The position numbers and the translations under genes were made by a program. Shown here in pieces: positions 52,669-61,019 of a DNA stretch of 64,000 nt (positions are counted from its first letter, which is position 1; each line of letters begins with the position of its first letter). This stretch comes from Alteromonas gilva (GTDB taxonomy: Bacteria > Pseudomonadota > Gammaproteobacteria > Enterobacterales > Alteromonadaceae), in assembly GCF_028595265.1 (NCBI RefSeq), contig NZ_JAQQXP010000001.1, positions 2,418,001 through 2,482,000 of the forward strand. The letters run 5' to 3'. The notes under the pieces were generated by a model. The model did no database searches and was not told the DNA's origin. It saw only the letters and a list, made by a program, of their open reading frames with translations.

Positions 52669-53299
52669 AATTTGGTTTCCAATGAGATTAACACTTTTAA
52701 TTATTTGCGCTGTGCAAGCTAACGATATTCAACCTATTCACCCAACCGGTTGGTATCTTCAGAGCAGCAAGATTGTCCTGACCGCTGCTAATGCATCGTG
52801 CGCTGTGCTAAATCCAATACAGTTCTCTCATCCGCATTGAATACGTTACATCTGCAACAATTACGTTAACCAGTTGTAACAGGTATATGTATAGTTACAT
52901 TTTGATAACAATGCAAGCATTTTGTAAAGCAACCTAACTAAATGTTAATTAATTACCAAATTTTGCTACAATATATACTTACCTAAAGTATTAACAGGCA
53001 AAAAATGGTGATTAAACAACCATTATTAGCAATTTAGGCTGGCAGATTACGGTCGAATTAAAATAAAATGTAAGGGACCCTTACGTAAAATCAGTTATTG
53101 ACTGGCAGTTTAATCATTTGGTTGTTAGTAAATAACATAACTTTGTTAATGAAATGTATTATTGAACAATGGCCAGGGATCTGCTCAATTAGGCGTCGTT
53201 TGGCGCTGCTTATTGAGCGGGCTGGCAAAAAGGCTTTTTACTTGTCAGAAAGCAGGTATATTAATCAAAGCGTTGATTTATAGAGTGAATAATAAAAAA
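52669..53299. other. divergent regulatory region of the receptor locus
   Basis: This 630-base AT-rich gap lies between the TonB receptor (minus) and the ROK regulator (plus). CCAACCGGTTGG (52742-52753) is a perfect 12-base palindrome 74 bases before the receptor start. GTAAGGG-A-CCCTTAC (53070-53084) is a perfect palindrome with a single centre base. TGTAAC and GTTACA (about 52877-52901) flank 13 bases. A small frame at 53098-53283 is not convincing. Confidence 0.5.
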
Positions 53300-54397
53300 A
53301 TGAATAATAATATCTTCACACAGCGAGCAGCGCCATTAGCATTAATGACAGACCGACAATTTTTCCACTGTCTTAAAACCTATGGGCCCATGACGCGCGC
53401 TGATATCGCCAAGAAAACCGGTATCTCCAGGCCTACCATTTCAGAATCAGCGCAGCGCCTTGAAAGTAGTGGTTTGGTCGTCGAAACGTGTCGTGCCAAG
53501 CCCAAAAAGCAAGGCCGAGCCGGTGTGATTTACGAAATTAACGCACACAAAGGGTTAACCATGGCGATTGCCATTGGGGTTAAGCAAATACAGCTACGTC
53601 TTACTGATTTGTCACTAAAAGTTATTCGGGAACATTGCTTTTCTATTGATCCCGCCTGGCAGCAGGACGACCTCAGCGAAGCTGTGATTCGCTTTATTCG
53701 TCTGGCCACTCAGGACCAGAGCCCGCCGCTACTGGCTATTGGCGTCTCAGTCGCCGTGCCGGTTAATTCTCAAACCGGTGACATTCATGCACTGCCCTAC
53801 TCCAAATTTACCGTTATCCACGGCATCAATTTTAAACAAGTGCTCAGCGAAACCTTTGGCTGCCCGGTGATCATCGATAACGATGTTAACTGGGCTGCGC
53901 TGGCAGAAAAAACCATTGGTATCGCCAGGGGTGTGGCGAATTTTGTGTTTATTTACTTTGGCGAAGGTATCGGTGCTGGCGTATATATGGACAACTATGT
54001 GATCCGCGGAGTGGCAGGCATCTCCGGTGAAATTGGGCACATCATGGTTAACCCTACAGAGAACTTACAGGATTTTGTGACCAATCATAAGCTCCAGAAA
54101 GCGCTGGAAAACAATGAAGAACTCACAAACCACCCTGCGATTAAACAAATATGTCAAACGTTGGCTACAATTGCCGCGACACTCAATCCTGAAATGTTCG
54201 TCTTGGGCGGGCCGATGACTAAATTCGATCAGTTTATTCCGGCCATCGTAAAAGAGATAACACCGCTGTTATTTAACAGCGTCAACGTTGTACCCAGTAA
54301 TGCCCCGAATTACGCGCCTTTAAATGGTGTTGAAGCCGGTGCCTATGAACTGGCGTTACTGTCTTTCGGGGTGCCCGCACCGGCGTCAGAGGAGTAG
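53300..54397 (+). CDS. ROK-family transcriptional regulator
   Basis: A 365-residue NagC/Mlc-like regulator. The N-terminal winged helix reads MTRADIAKKTGISRPTISESAQRLESSGLVVE. The ROK sugar-kinase-like domain follows, with IDNDVNWAALAE, FIYFGEGIGAGVYMDN and GVAGISGEIGHIMVNP. The usual zinc motif CxCGxxGCxE directly after GEIGH is missing: the sequence continues MVNPTENLQDF with no Cys. The open frame starts upstream, but MNNNIFTQRAAPLALMTDRQ is the natural start. It is divergent from the TonB receptor and a likely local regulator of it. It converges on the gluconate permease gene. Confidence 0.88.
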   Translation: MNNNIFTQRAAPLALMTDRQFFHCLKTYGPMTRADIAKKTGISRPTISESAQRLESSGLVVETCRAKPKKQGRAGVIYEINAHKGLTMAIAIGVKQIQLRLTDLSLKVIREHCFSIDPAWQQDDLSEAVIRFIRLATQDQSPPLLAIGVSVAVPVNSQTGDIHALPYSKFTVIHGINFKQVLSETFGCPVIIDNDVNWAALAEKTIGIARGVANFVFIYFGEGIGAGVYMDNYVIRGVAGISGEIGHIMVNPTENLQDFVTNHKLQKALENNEELTNHPAIKQICQTLATIAATLNPEMFVLGGPMTKFDQFIPAIVKEITPLLFNSVNVVPSNAPNYAPLNGVEAGAYELALLSFGVPAPASEE

Positions 54398-54421
54398 GTC
54401 ATTGAGCACCTTACTGCAGCG

Positions 54422-55801
54422 CTAAAACAACCAGCTTACACACAACGCTAACACAAACGCGATGCTTCCCAACAGCGTTTCCATCACGGTCCAGGTTTTA
54501 AGCGTGGTTTTCTCATCTATTTCCAGTAATCCGGACACCAACCAAAATCCCGAATCATTAACGTGTGACAACACCGTAGCGCCACCGGCAATGGCGATTA
54601 CAATGCAGCACAGATCCACCGCTGATAAACCCGTTAACTGAGATACGACCGGCGCCATAAGGGCTGCCGTGGTGGTTAACGCCACAGTCGCTGAACCCTG
54701 CGCGACTCTGAGGCAAACCGACATCACAAAGGCAGCAACAATCACCGGCAAACCTGTATCAACCAGCAGTTGTGCAAAAGCATCACCAATACCTGCCGCC
54801 CGCAGAACGCCTCCAAACATACCGCCCGCACCGGTCACTAATATCACTGCACAGAGCGGGCCCAGAGCGTCGTTACACATCACTTCATATTGTTTCCGGC
54901 TAAACTGATGACGTAACAAATAAAAGGCAAAAAGTAAGGTAAACAGCAAGGCTACCGGCGTTTTACCAATTAAACGAAAGCTGTCCAGCAGCGCCGAGTC
55001 AGCCGTCACAATACCGGCAACCTGCAACGTATTGATTACCGTATCGAAACAGATCAAACCAAAAGGTAACAGCAGGATCCCCAACACCCTGCGAAATGAG
55101 GGGCGATGTACCGAAGTTGACTGACTTGCCTCACTCTGAATAAACCACTGTGGCAAAGGTACATCAAAACGCTTACCCGCATACAGACCATAAAGATAAC
55201 TACCAAGAAACCAGGTCGGCACGGCAATTACGGTACCCACTAGCAGTAATAACCCGATGTTCGCGCCGAGTAAGTCAGCCGCAGCCACCGGACCTGGGTG
55301 AGGCGGCACAAACGCATGCATAACCGCAAAAGCACCGGCTGCCGGCAACACCGTGACCAACGTAGACTGCTGTAAGCGCCGGGCAACACTCAATAATATA
55401 GGCATCATAACGATTAAACCGGCGTCAAAAAAAATTGGAAAACCAAACAACAGCGAGGTTATACCCAAGGCCAGTGGGGCCCGCTGCAAGCCAAACAAAT
55501 TAATCATTCGTTCAGCCAACACATCGGCACCGCCGCTGGTTTCGAGTATTTTACCGATCATCCCTCCAAGGCCTACCAATAAGGCAACCGCTGCCAGGGT
55601 ACTGCCAAAACCACTCATCATTACCGACAAAACATTTGCCGGATTAATCCCGGTCAGTAGCGCCGTAAGCAGACTAACAAGAATAAGTGCAATGAGCGCA
55701 TGTACTCTGGCCACAATGATTAGCAGCATCAGTACGATAATCATTCCAAAACCAGTGGCGAGCAAGAGCAGATTGTTTGTTTCGTTGATTGCGGTATCCA
55801 T
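54422..55801 (-). CDS. GntP-family gluconate permease
   Basis: A 459-residue inner-membrane transporter with about 12-14 helices. GFGSTLAAVALLVGLGGMIGKILETSGGADVLA, ALGITSLLFGFPIFFDAGLIVMMPIL, AFVPPHPGPVAAADLLGANIG and the C-terminal AIAGGATVLSHVNDSGFWLVSGLL are all hallmarks of the GntP family, proton symporters for gluconate and related sugar acids. It is divergent from gluconokinase with a GntR operator between them, which makes gluconate the most likely substrate. Confidence 0.94.
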   Translation of the reverse strand: MDTAINETNNLLLLATGFGMIIVLMLLIIVARVHALIALILVSLLTALLTGINPANVLSVMMSGFGSTLAAVALLVGLGGMIGKILETSGGADVLAERMINLFGLQRAPLALGITSLLFGFPIFFDAGLIVMMPILLSVARRLQQSTLVTVLPAAGAFAVMHAFVPPHPGPVAAADLLGANIGLLLLVGTVIAVPTWFLGSYLYGLYAGKRFDVPLPQWFIQSEASQSTSVHRPSFRRVLGILLLPFGLICFDTVINTLQVAGIVTADSALLDSFRLIGKTPVALLFTLLFAFYLLRHQFSRKQYEVMCNDALGPLCAVILVTGAGGMFGGVLRAAGIGDAFAQLLVDTGLPVIVAAFVMSVCLRVAQGSATVALTTTAALMAPVVSQLTGLSAVDLCCIVIAIAGGATVLSHVNDSGFWLVSGLLEIDEKTTLKTWTVMETLLGSIAFVLALCVSWLF

Positions 55802-55829
55802 TAATTCTCAAACTTGTCTGAATTGTTTC

Positions 55830-55858
55830 TTCACACCAAGCCGTTCTACGGCTAGAAT
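55830..55858 (+). promoter_or_regulatory. gntK: probable gluconokinase promoter
   Basis: TTCACA (55830-55835) and TAGAAT (55853-55858) are separated by 17 bases and followed directly by the GntR operator, so bound GntR would block initiation. An inverted repeat AGCCGT/ACGGCT (55839-55853) lies within the spacer. Confidence 0.55.
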
Positions 55859-55872
55859 GTTACGCATAACAT
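55857..55872. promoter_or_regulatory. GntR operator (permease/kinase)
   Basis: ATGTTACGCATAACAT has arms ATGTTA and TAACAT separated by four bases. The same arms with a four-base spacer occur upstream of gntR at 57515-57530, so the element repeats inside the locus. It agrees with the LacI-family GntR operator of enterics as I remember it. Confidence 0.8.
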
Positions 55873-55903
55873 AAAGAAGAACATTTTTTTAACAATAACG
55901 CAA

Positions 55904-56458
55904 GTGATCCCAATGGCAAAATTTGTATCAGCGAGTCAGGCACAATGTATTGTCGTTATGGGCGTCAGTGGTTGTGGAAAAAGTACCATTGGCGCATTGC
56001 TGGCTAATGAGATGTCGGCTGACTTTGTAGATGGTGACGATCTCCATCCGCCACAAAACATTGCCAAAATGGCACGTGGAGAAGCACTTACCGATAGTGA
56101 TCGCCTTCCCTGGTTGCAGGCAATTAACCAATGCGCATTAACTGCACAAAATAATAATCACCGCCTGGTTATTGTTTGCTCAGCATTAAAAAAAACCTAT
56201 CGGGATATGTTAAGATCTGGCCTGCCGGCGCTTAGGTTTGTGTATCTGCACGGTACCTATGAACTGATTAAACAGCGTCTTGAAGATCGCCAGGGCCATT
56301 TTATGAAAGCTGACATGCTCAAAAGCCAGTTTGCCACCCTGGAAGTACCTGATAGCAGTGAGACAGATGTTATTGCCGCGGATATTACATTGAGCAAAGA
56401 CACTTTGGTGGCCAGAATCATTCATCACCTAAGGCATGATAATCCGGCAGAGTTATAG
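55904..56458 (+). CDS. gntK: gluconokinase
   Basis: A 184-residue (or 181-residue) P-loop kinase that makes 6-phosphogluconate from gluconate. The Walker A is GVSGCGKST at residues 20-28, followed by FVDGDDLHPPQNIAKMARGEALTDSDRLPWL, IVCSALKKTYRDMLR and HFMKADMLKSQFATLE, all typical of the GntK/GntV family. The first codon of the frame is GTG; an ATG three codons later (55913) is equally possible, as neither has a strong ribosome site. It is divergent from the permease. Confidence 0.95.
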   Translation: MIPMAKFVSASQAQCIVVMGVSGCGKSTIGALLANEMSADFVDGDDLHPPQNIAKMARGEALTDSDRLPWLQAINQCALTAQNNNHRLVIVCSALKKTYRDMLRSGLPALRFVYLHGTYELIKQRLEDRQGHFMKADMLKSQFATLEVPDSSETDVIAADITLSKDTLVARIIHHLRHDNPAEL

Positions 56459-56491
56459 CTCATCGCATTGCATTGTCCGGTGTTAAGCTGA

Positions 56492-57484
56492 CTATAAACT
56501 TTGCCCATCATTTAGCGAAAAGCCTAAATCAACAATGCGGCCAGGCCCTCTTTTGCCCTTGATAGCATCAATAACCAGATGGGCACTTTTAATACCAATG
56601 GCCTGCCGTGGAGTAATGACACTGGTTAGCGTTGGTTGCATGGTTTGACCAACATCGAGGCTGTTATAGCCGACGATGGCTAAATCCTGTGGTACCCGAA
56701 TGCCAACATTGTTGCAGTGCTGCATGGCGCCTACCGCCAAATCGTCGTTGGTACAAAAGATGCCGTCCACGGCACTGTAAGTATCCAGAGCCTGCTTGAG
56801 TAAATTCATTCCCTGCGTAAAACTCGACTGAAAAGGTGTTGCGATAGTTTGCGGTGTATACCCTGCTTCCCACATGGCCTGCTCATAGCCTTGCTGGCGT
56901 AACAATGTGCGGCGGTCAAGGCGTGCGGCCAGATAAACAATACTGCGCTTGCCACAACTAATCATTTTATTTACCGCAGCAAATGACGCCGCTTTATGAT
57001 CTAAGCCTACCGCCATGTCAATGGGTGACTCAGGCAGCTCCATACATTCAACGACAGGCAGGCCTGACTGTTTCAGCATTGTCCGGGTTCTTTGGCTATG
57101 TTCTGTCTCGCTTAAAATAAGACCGTCGATTTGATATGACATCAACATTTCTATTTTACGCTCTTCTACCTGCTGATCATAACCCGTATGAGCCAGCAAG
57201 ATATCGAACCCCTCAGCATTAGAGATGGTTTCAATGCCCTCTACCAACGCCGCAAAAACCTGGTTCGATAACGACGGGATAACCACGCCAATCGTGCGGC
57301 TCAGTGCTTTTGACATCAATGCGGGTGCGCGGTTATGGATGTATCCGGAACGCTTAACGGCCTGGGCTATTTTTTCACGTGTTGCTGGCGCAACTTTTTC
57401 AGGTGAACGAAAATAACGGGAAACGGTCATTTTCGTAATACCCAGTTGATCAGCAATATTCTGCAGAGAAACACGTTGCGTCAT
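56492..57484 (-). CDS. gntR: LacI-family gluconate regulator GntR
   Basis: A 330-residue LacI-type repressor. The helix-turn-helix and hinge are at residues 1-60 (VSLQNIADQLGITKMTVSRYFRSPEKVAPATREKI), with the divergent RYF in the recognition helix seen in GntR-type members, followed by a periplasmic-binding-like effector domain starting TIGVVIPSLSNQVFAALVEGIE. It converges on gluconokinase and carries an operator just upstream of its own start, so it is likely autoregulated and relieved by gluconate. Confidence 0.93.
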   Translation of the reverse strand: MTQRVSLQNIADQLGITKMTVSRYFRSPEKVAPATREKIAQAVKRSGYIHNRAPALMSKALSRTIGVVIPSLSNQVFAALVEGIETISNAEGFDILLAHTGYDQQVEERKIEMLMSYQIDGLILSETEHSQRTRTMLKQSGLPVVECMELPESPIDMAVGLDHKAASFAAVNKMISCGKRSIVYLAARLDRRTLLRQQGYEQAMWEAGYTPQTIATPFQSSFTQGMNLLKQALDTYSAVDGIFCTNDDLAVGAMQHCNNVGIRVPQDLAIVGYNSLDVGQTMQPTLTSVITPRQAIGIKSAHLVIDAIKGKRGPGRIVDLGFSLNDGQSL

Positions 57485-57514
57485 AGGAGCCCATTAGTTA
57501 ATCAATCGCCTTCG

Positions 57515-57530
57515 ATGTTACACGTAACAT
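57515..57530. promoter_or_regulatory. GntR operator upstream of gntR
   Basis: ATGTTACACGTAACAT is a near-perfect palindrome 31 bases before the gntR start. Its arms are identical to those of the operator at 55857-55872, which supports autoregulation. Confidence 0.8.
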
Positions 57531-57608
57531 CAACGAAATAGAACACATTTACACGTTTGTTTTTCTCTGTGCTTTGGTTACCTTCCCTGAACCGGAGAAT
57601 AGCAATTG

Positions 57609-58133
57609 CTACTGCTGATCAGAGTGCTGCAACTGTTGCCATTGCTTAACGAAACAGTCGTACAGCGGCTGATCAAATAAATAGAAGCTTACCCGGAGGC
57701 TGTGTAAAAAAGGGCGGCAACTTTGCAGCGCAATGCGCGCGGCTGCGTTATGCGGAAACCCATAGACGCCACAGGAGATGGCCGGAAACGCCACCGATTT
57801 GCAATGATATTGAATAGCCAGTTCGCAGCTGTTTTGATAAGCGCTGCGCAGTGTTTGCGGTGGATTGCTATCACTCTCATAGACTGGTCCCACAGTGTGA
57901 ATAATGTATTGCGCTGATAAGCGGCCTGCCGGTGTAATCCGCGCCTCACCGGCAGGACAACGCACACCGTCTTGTTGAGGTAATGCTTTACAAGCTGCAA
58001 GCAGCTCAGCGCCAGCGGCCCGATGAATAGCGCCGTCTACGCCGCCGCCTCCGAGTAACGTGGGATTGGCAGCGTTGACGATTGCATCGACGCTCGCTTG
58101 GGTAATATCACCTAACACCAATTGCATGGACAT
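57609..58133 (-). CDS. ymdB: macrodomain O-acetyl-ADP-ribose deacetylase
   Basis: A 174-residue single macrodomain of the MacroD/YmdB class. VDAIVNAANPTLLGGGGVDGAIHRAAG (residues 15-41) carries Asn23 and Asp33, the residues important for hydrolysis. CPAGEARITPAG, IIHTVGPVY and FPAISCGVYGFP complete the ADP-ribose pocket. It removes acetyl or ADP-ribosyl groups; in E. coli YmdB also modulates RNase III. GGGAG is six bases before the ATG at 58133. It is 16 bases downstream of the PNPOx-like gene and could be its operon partner. Confidence 0.93.
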   Translation of the reverse strand: MSMQLVLGDITQASVDAIVNAANPTLLGGGGVDGAIHRAAGAELLAACKALPQQDGVRCPAGEARITPAGRLSAQYIIHTVGPVYESDSNPPQTLRSAYQNSCELAIQYHCKSVAFPAISCGVYGFPHNAAARIALQSCRPFLHSLRVSFYLFDQPLYDCFVKQWQQLQHSDQQ

Positions 58134-58149
58134 TCTCAGCTCCCGGATT

Positions 58150-58716
58150 TCAGGGGATTAAATCTTTGCAAAGCCACCGGGAGCCCTGCCTGACAAAGCG
58201 CTGGCGCTGCTGCGGGTTACCTTTTAAGTTTAAATAATCCACCTCTGTGACCTGCAAAGCAACGACGCAGAAATGTGCCGGCATAGCATCAGGATCGCTT
58301 TCATCAACCTGCAAAGGTTGCTCGGGATGAGTGCGGGGCGCGGCGGGTTGTCCCCATAAAAACTGCTGGCGACCTGCACGCGATAAAGACTGCCAGTATT
58401 CTGCGCACAGCGCGTTGCCTGTTTCAGGTGTATGTATCGTCGCTGTTACGTTAAGACGGTATTGCTCGCGCGTTGTAGTAAAGTACCAGCATACGGCGGC
58501 ATTGGGCTGCACAGTCAATTCCGCAAACTTGGCGCTGCGGATATCGCTGATAAACCAGATGGTATCCTGCTGTGGCGCAAACGTGCGGCACACCACCGTG
58601 CGATTTTGCGCCCTGCCCTTTGCATCTACCGTTGCCAGCTGAAAATAGCGACTTTGCGGTTCGTCACGGGTTTTCCTGAGGCTACTGTCGAGTAAACTAT
58701 GCCAATCAGACATCAA
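58150..58716 (-). CDS. PNPOx-like flavin-binding protein
   Basis: A 188-residue split-barrel protein related to pyridoxamine-phosphate oxidase. RYFQLATVDAKGRAQNRTVVCRTF and FISDIRSAKFAEL (phosphate and FMN loops), AVCWYFTTTREQYRLNVTATI, and a C-terminal FCVVALQVTEVDYLNLKGNPQQR make up the fold. This subgroup (Alr4036-like) is found in many bacteria and usually has FMN but is not the PdxH enzyme of vitamin B6 synthesis. It overlaps the tatD stop by four bases, so translation is coupled. Confidence 0.85.
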   Translation of the reverse strand: MMSDWHSLLDSSLRKTRDEPQSRYFQLATVDAKGRAQNRTVVCRTFAPQQDTIWFISDIRSAKFAELTVQPNAAVCWYFTTTREQYRLNVTATIHTPETGNALCAEYWQSLSRAGRQQFLWGQPAAPRTHPEQPLQVDESDPDAMPAHFCVVALQVTEVDYLNLKGNPQQRQRFVRQGSRWLCKDLIP

Positions 58717-59495
58717 CCTTTACCGTTTGCCTTGATACCCGAAAATAAACGATAAAAATTAGCCGTGGTTGCTTCGGCCAGCTCATTAACACTAATACCG
58801 CGCAGTTTGGCAATAAACTCGCCCACTTCCACTACATAACCCGGTTGGTTCTGTTTTCCCCGGTGTGGAACAGGTGCCAGCCACGGCGAATCCGTCTCTA
58901 TCAGGAGTCTGTCCAGTGGGATCGCTTTGGCGACTTGTTGTAATTCAGTGGCCGATTTAAACGTCACAATGCCGGAAATAGAAATATAAAAGCCCATCTC
59001 CATGGCCGCTTGAGCCATAGGTAAGTCTTCAGTAAAACAATGTAACACCCCAATGGTTTCTGGCGCTTTATATTGTTTAAGTAAATCAAGCGTGTCCTGA
59101 CGTGCATCGCGGGTATGGATAATCAGCGGTTTGCCTGTCTCGTTAGCAACCTTAATATGATCTATGAAAGACTGTACCTGTACGTCTTTGGTATCTTCAC
59201 TGTAATAATAATCCAGCCCGGTTTCACCAATGGCGACTACTTTATCGCTGCTCGCAGCACTAAGCAGTGTCTCGAAGTCACAGGCATCTTCCTGATGCAG
59301 TGGGTGCACACCACAGGAAACCGACACATCACTGAACCCGGCAACCGTGTTGACCATTTCAGGATAATCGTTAACCGACACCGACACACACAAAAAGTGC
59401 TCTACACCACGCTGACGTGCAAAGGTCAGCGTTTGCGCCAGTTCCTCACTGTTTTGTTTGAGGCGATCGAGGTGGCAATGAGAATCTACAAACAA
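58713..59495 (-). CDS. TatD-family metal-dependent hydrolase
   Basis: A 260-residue TIM-barrel hydrolase. FVDSHCHLD (metal ligands His6 and His8), AIGETGLDYYYSE, IIHTRDARQDTL, VLHCFTED and IETDSPWLAPVPHRGKQNQP are the standard TatD motifs and provide the dinuclear metal site. The position after holB matches YcfH of E. coli rather than TatD itself. It acts as a DNA exonuclease or a D-aminoacyl hydrolase in different studies; the role here is not clear. Confidence 0.93.
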   Translation of the reverse strand: MFVDSHCHLDRLKQNSEELAQTLTFARQRGVEHFLCVSVSVNDYPEMVNTVAGFSDVSVSCGVHPLHQEDACDFETLLSAASSDKVVAIGETGLDYYYSEDTKDVQVQSFIDHIKVANETGKPLIIHTRDARQDTLDLLKQYKAPETIGVLHCFTEDLPMAQAAMEMGFYISISGIVTFKSATELQQVAKAIPLDRLLIETDSPWLAPVPHRGKQNQPGYVVEVGEFIAKLRGISVNELAEATTANFYRLFSGIKANGKG

Positions 59496-59505
59496 AAACG
59501 ACTCC

Positions 59506-60390
59506 TTAAGCTTGTTTTAACTGAGAAAATATTTGGCAAAGCAAGAGCATCTTATTCACACCAGGGTGTCTGACCCTGGCCGCCAGCCTGATACACTGCT
59601 GATAGCGTTGTAAGTCTTCGTTACGCTGTGACTGGCAATATTGATCATGAAAATACTGCTGGCACCAGTATACCACCTGTTCAGCATGATCCTGCCATTT
59701 CGCCGCGGCCTGAGTGATGTCCTGATTATTACCCAGCATTGCCTGTAAACCATCCATAAAATCACGATAGGTTATAGACTTTTCATCACTGAGTGCGCTG
59801 GCCAGGCGTAACGGGGCATTTCCATAGGCCTTGAGTAATGCCTCGTCCACATCAGTAAAGCCCTGTTGTGCCAGCCATTGCAGACTTTGTGCTGTCGGCG
59901 GCGTTGCCAGCACATGTTTTTCACAACGGCTTAAAATAGTGGGCAACAACCCGGTGAGGCGGTGAGTAATGAGCAATAAATAGGTATTATCAGTGGGCTC
60001 CTCGAGGGTTTTAAGTAAGGCATTGGCTGCTGCTTCGGTCATTTTATCTGCGATGGGAATCAACAGCACTTTGTGCTGTCCGATTTGCGCAGTCGTATTG
60101 AGCTTTTGAATACTGGTGCGAATAGCATCTACACCCAGTTGCTTATCGCTTTCAAGCATGTAGCGGTCTGGGTGGTTGCCGGCGGCAATTAATTTACAGC
60201 TCTGACAGGCCTCGCATGCGCCCTCGCTGGTTGGCTTTAAACACAGAATACTCTGCATCAACGCTTCGGCTAACTGCTCCTTGCCAACGCCCCGGGGGCC
60301 GCTGAGTAAAATACCGTGGTGCAACGTATTGCGATTAAAGCGTTCCACCAATGATGAAAAATGCTCGTGCAGCCAGGGTAACACTAACAT
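59506..60390 (-). CDS. holB: DNA polymerase III delta-prime subunit
   Basis: A 294-residue clamp-loader subunit. The P-loop-like GPRGVGKEQLA (residues 31-41), the zinc module CEACQSC (about 60-66), KMTEAAANALLKTLEEP and ILSRCEKHV (an SRC motif) are all present. It is part of the complex that loads the sliding clamp. It overlaps tmk by seven bases. Confidence 0.95.
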   Translation of the reverse strand: MLVLPWLHEHFSSLVERFNRNTLHHGILLSGPRGVGKEQLAEALMQSILCLKPTSEGACEACQSCKLIAAGNHPDRYMLESDKQLGVDAIRTSIQKLNTTAQIGQHKVLLIPIADKMTEAAANALLKTLEEPTDNTYLLLITHRLTGLLPTILSRCEKHVLATPPTAQSLQWLAQQGFTDVDEALLKAYGNAPLRLASALSDEKSITYRDFMDGLQAMLGNNQDITQAAAKWQDHAEQVVYWCQQYFHDQYCQSQRNEDLQRYQQCIRLAARVRHPGVNKMLLLCQIFSQLKQA

Positions 60391-61004
60391 GAGAAATAAT
60401 GCTCTAAGGTATCTTTTACCGACTGATGCACCGCTTCCATATGTTGCATGGCATCGATAGTGATCACTGATTCATCGGCTGCTGCCAACGCCTGGTAGCG
60501 AGCCCGGGTGCGGTGAAAAAAGTCCAGTCCCGCCAGTTCTATACGGTCTAACTCGCCACGGCCACGCGCGCGCGCGAGGCCCACTTCCGGTTCAACATCC
60601 AAATACAGGGTCAGATCGGGCACAAAACCCTGTAAGGTGATGTCACGCAACGCATCCAGCTTAGCCTGTTGAATACCGCGTCCGCCGCCCTGATAAGCCT
60701 GAGATGATAAATCGTGACGATCGCCAATCACCCATTTACCATCTGCCAGTGCCGGTTTGATGACATTGGCCAGTAGTTGTGCTCTGGCGGCATACATCAA
60801 CATTAGTTCGGTTTCTTCGGTTACCGTTTCCTGCCAGTTTTGCTTTACGCAATGTCGGATAGCCTCAGCCATCGGCGTGCCGCCCGGCTCTCGCGTGGTG
60901 ATAGTCTTGTGTCCCTGAGTTTGTATTATTGACTCTACCAGGGCGATAACCGAACTTTTACCGGCACCTTCAAGACCTTCCACCACAATAAACTTGCCTG
61001 TCAT
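60384..61004 (-). CDS. tmk: thymidylate kinase
   Basis: A 206-residue dTMP kinase. P-loop GLEGAGKSS (residues 9-17), TTREPGGTPMAEAIR, DRHDLSSQAYQGGGRG and LYLDVEPEVGLARARGRGELDRIE (the LID region with the Arg residues of the type II class) are intact. It makes dTDP from dTMP. It lies 15 bases after mltG and overlaps holB, in the widely conserved block. Confidence 0.96.
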   Translation of the reverse strand: MTGKFIVVEGLEGAGKSSVIALVESIIQTQGHKTITTREPGGTPMAEAIRHCVKQNWQETVTEETELMLMYAARAQLLANVIKPALADGKWVIGDRHDLSSQAYQGGGRGIQQAKLDALRDITLQGFVPDLTLYLDVEPEVGLARARGRGELDRIELAGLDFFHRTRARYQALAAADESVITIDAMQHMEAVHQSVKDTLEHYFSC

Positions 61005-61019
61005 TTATGCTTGCCCACT

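Noticed and set aside
53098..53283. 61-codon frame upstream of the ROK gene
   Set aside because: Overlaps another frame, no ribosome site and no similarity; the region looks regulatory.
55353..55874. 173-codon plus-strand frame in the gluconate permease
   Set aside because: Antisense to the permease and running into the GntR operator; low-complexity Ser/Ile/Ala content.
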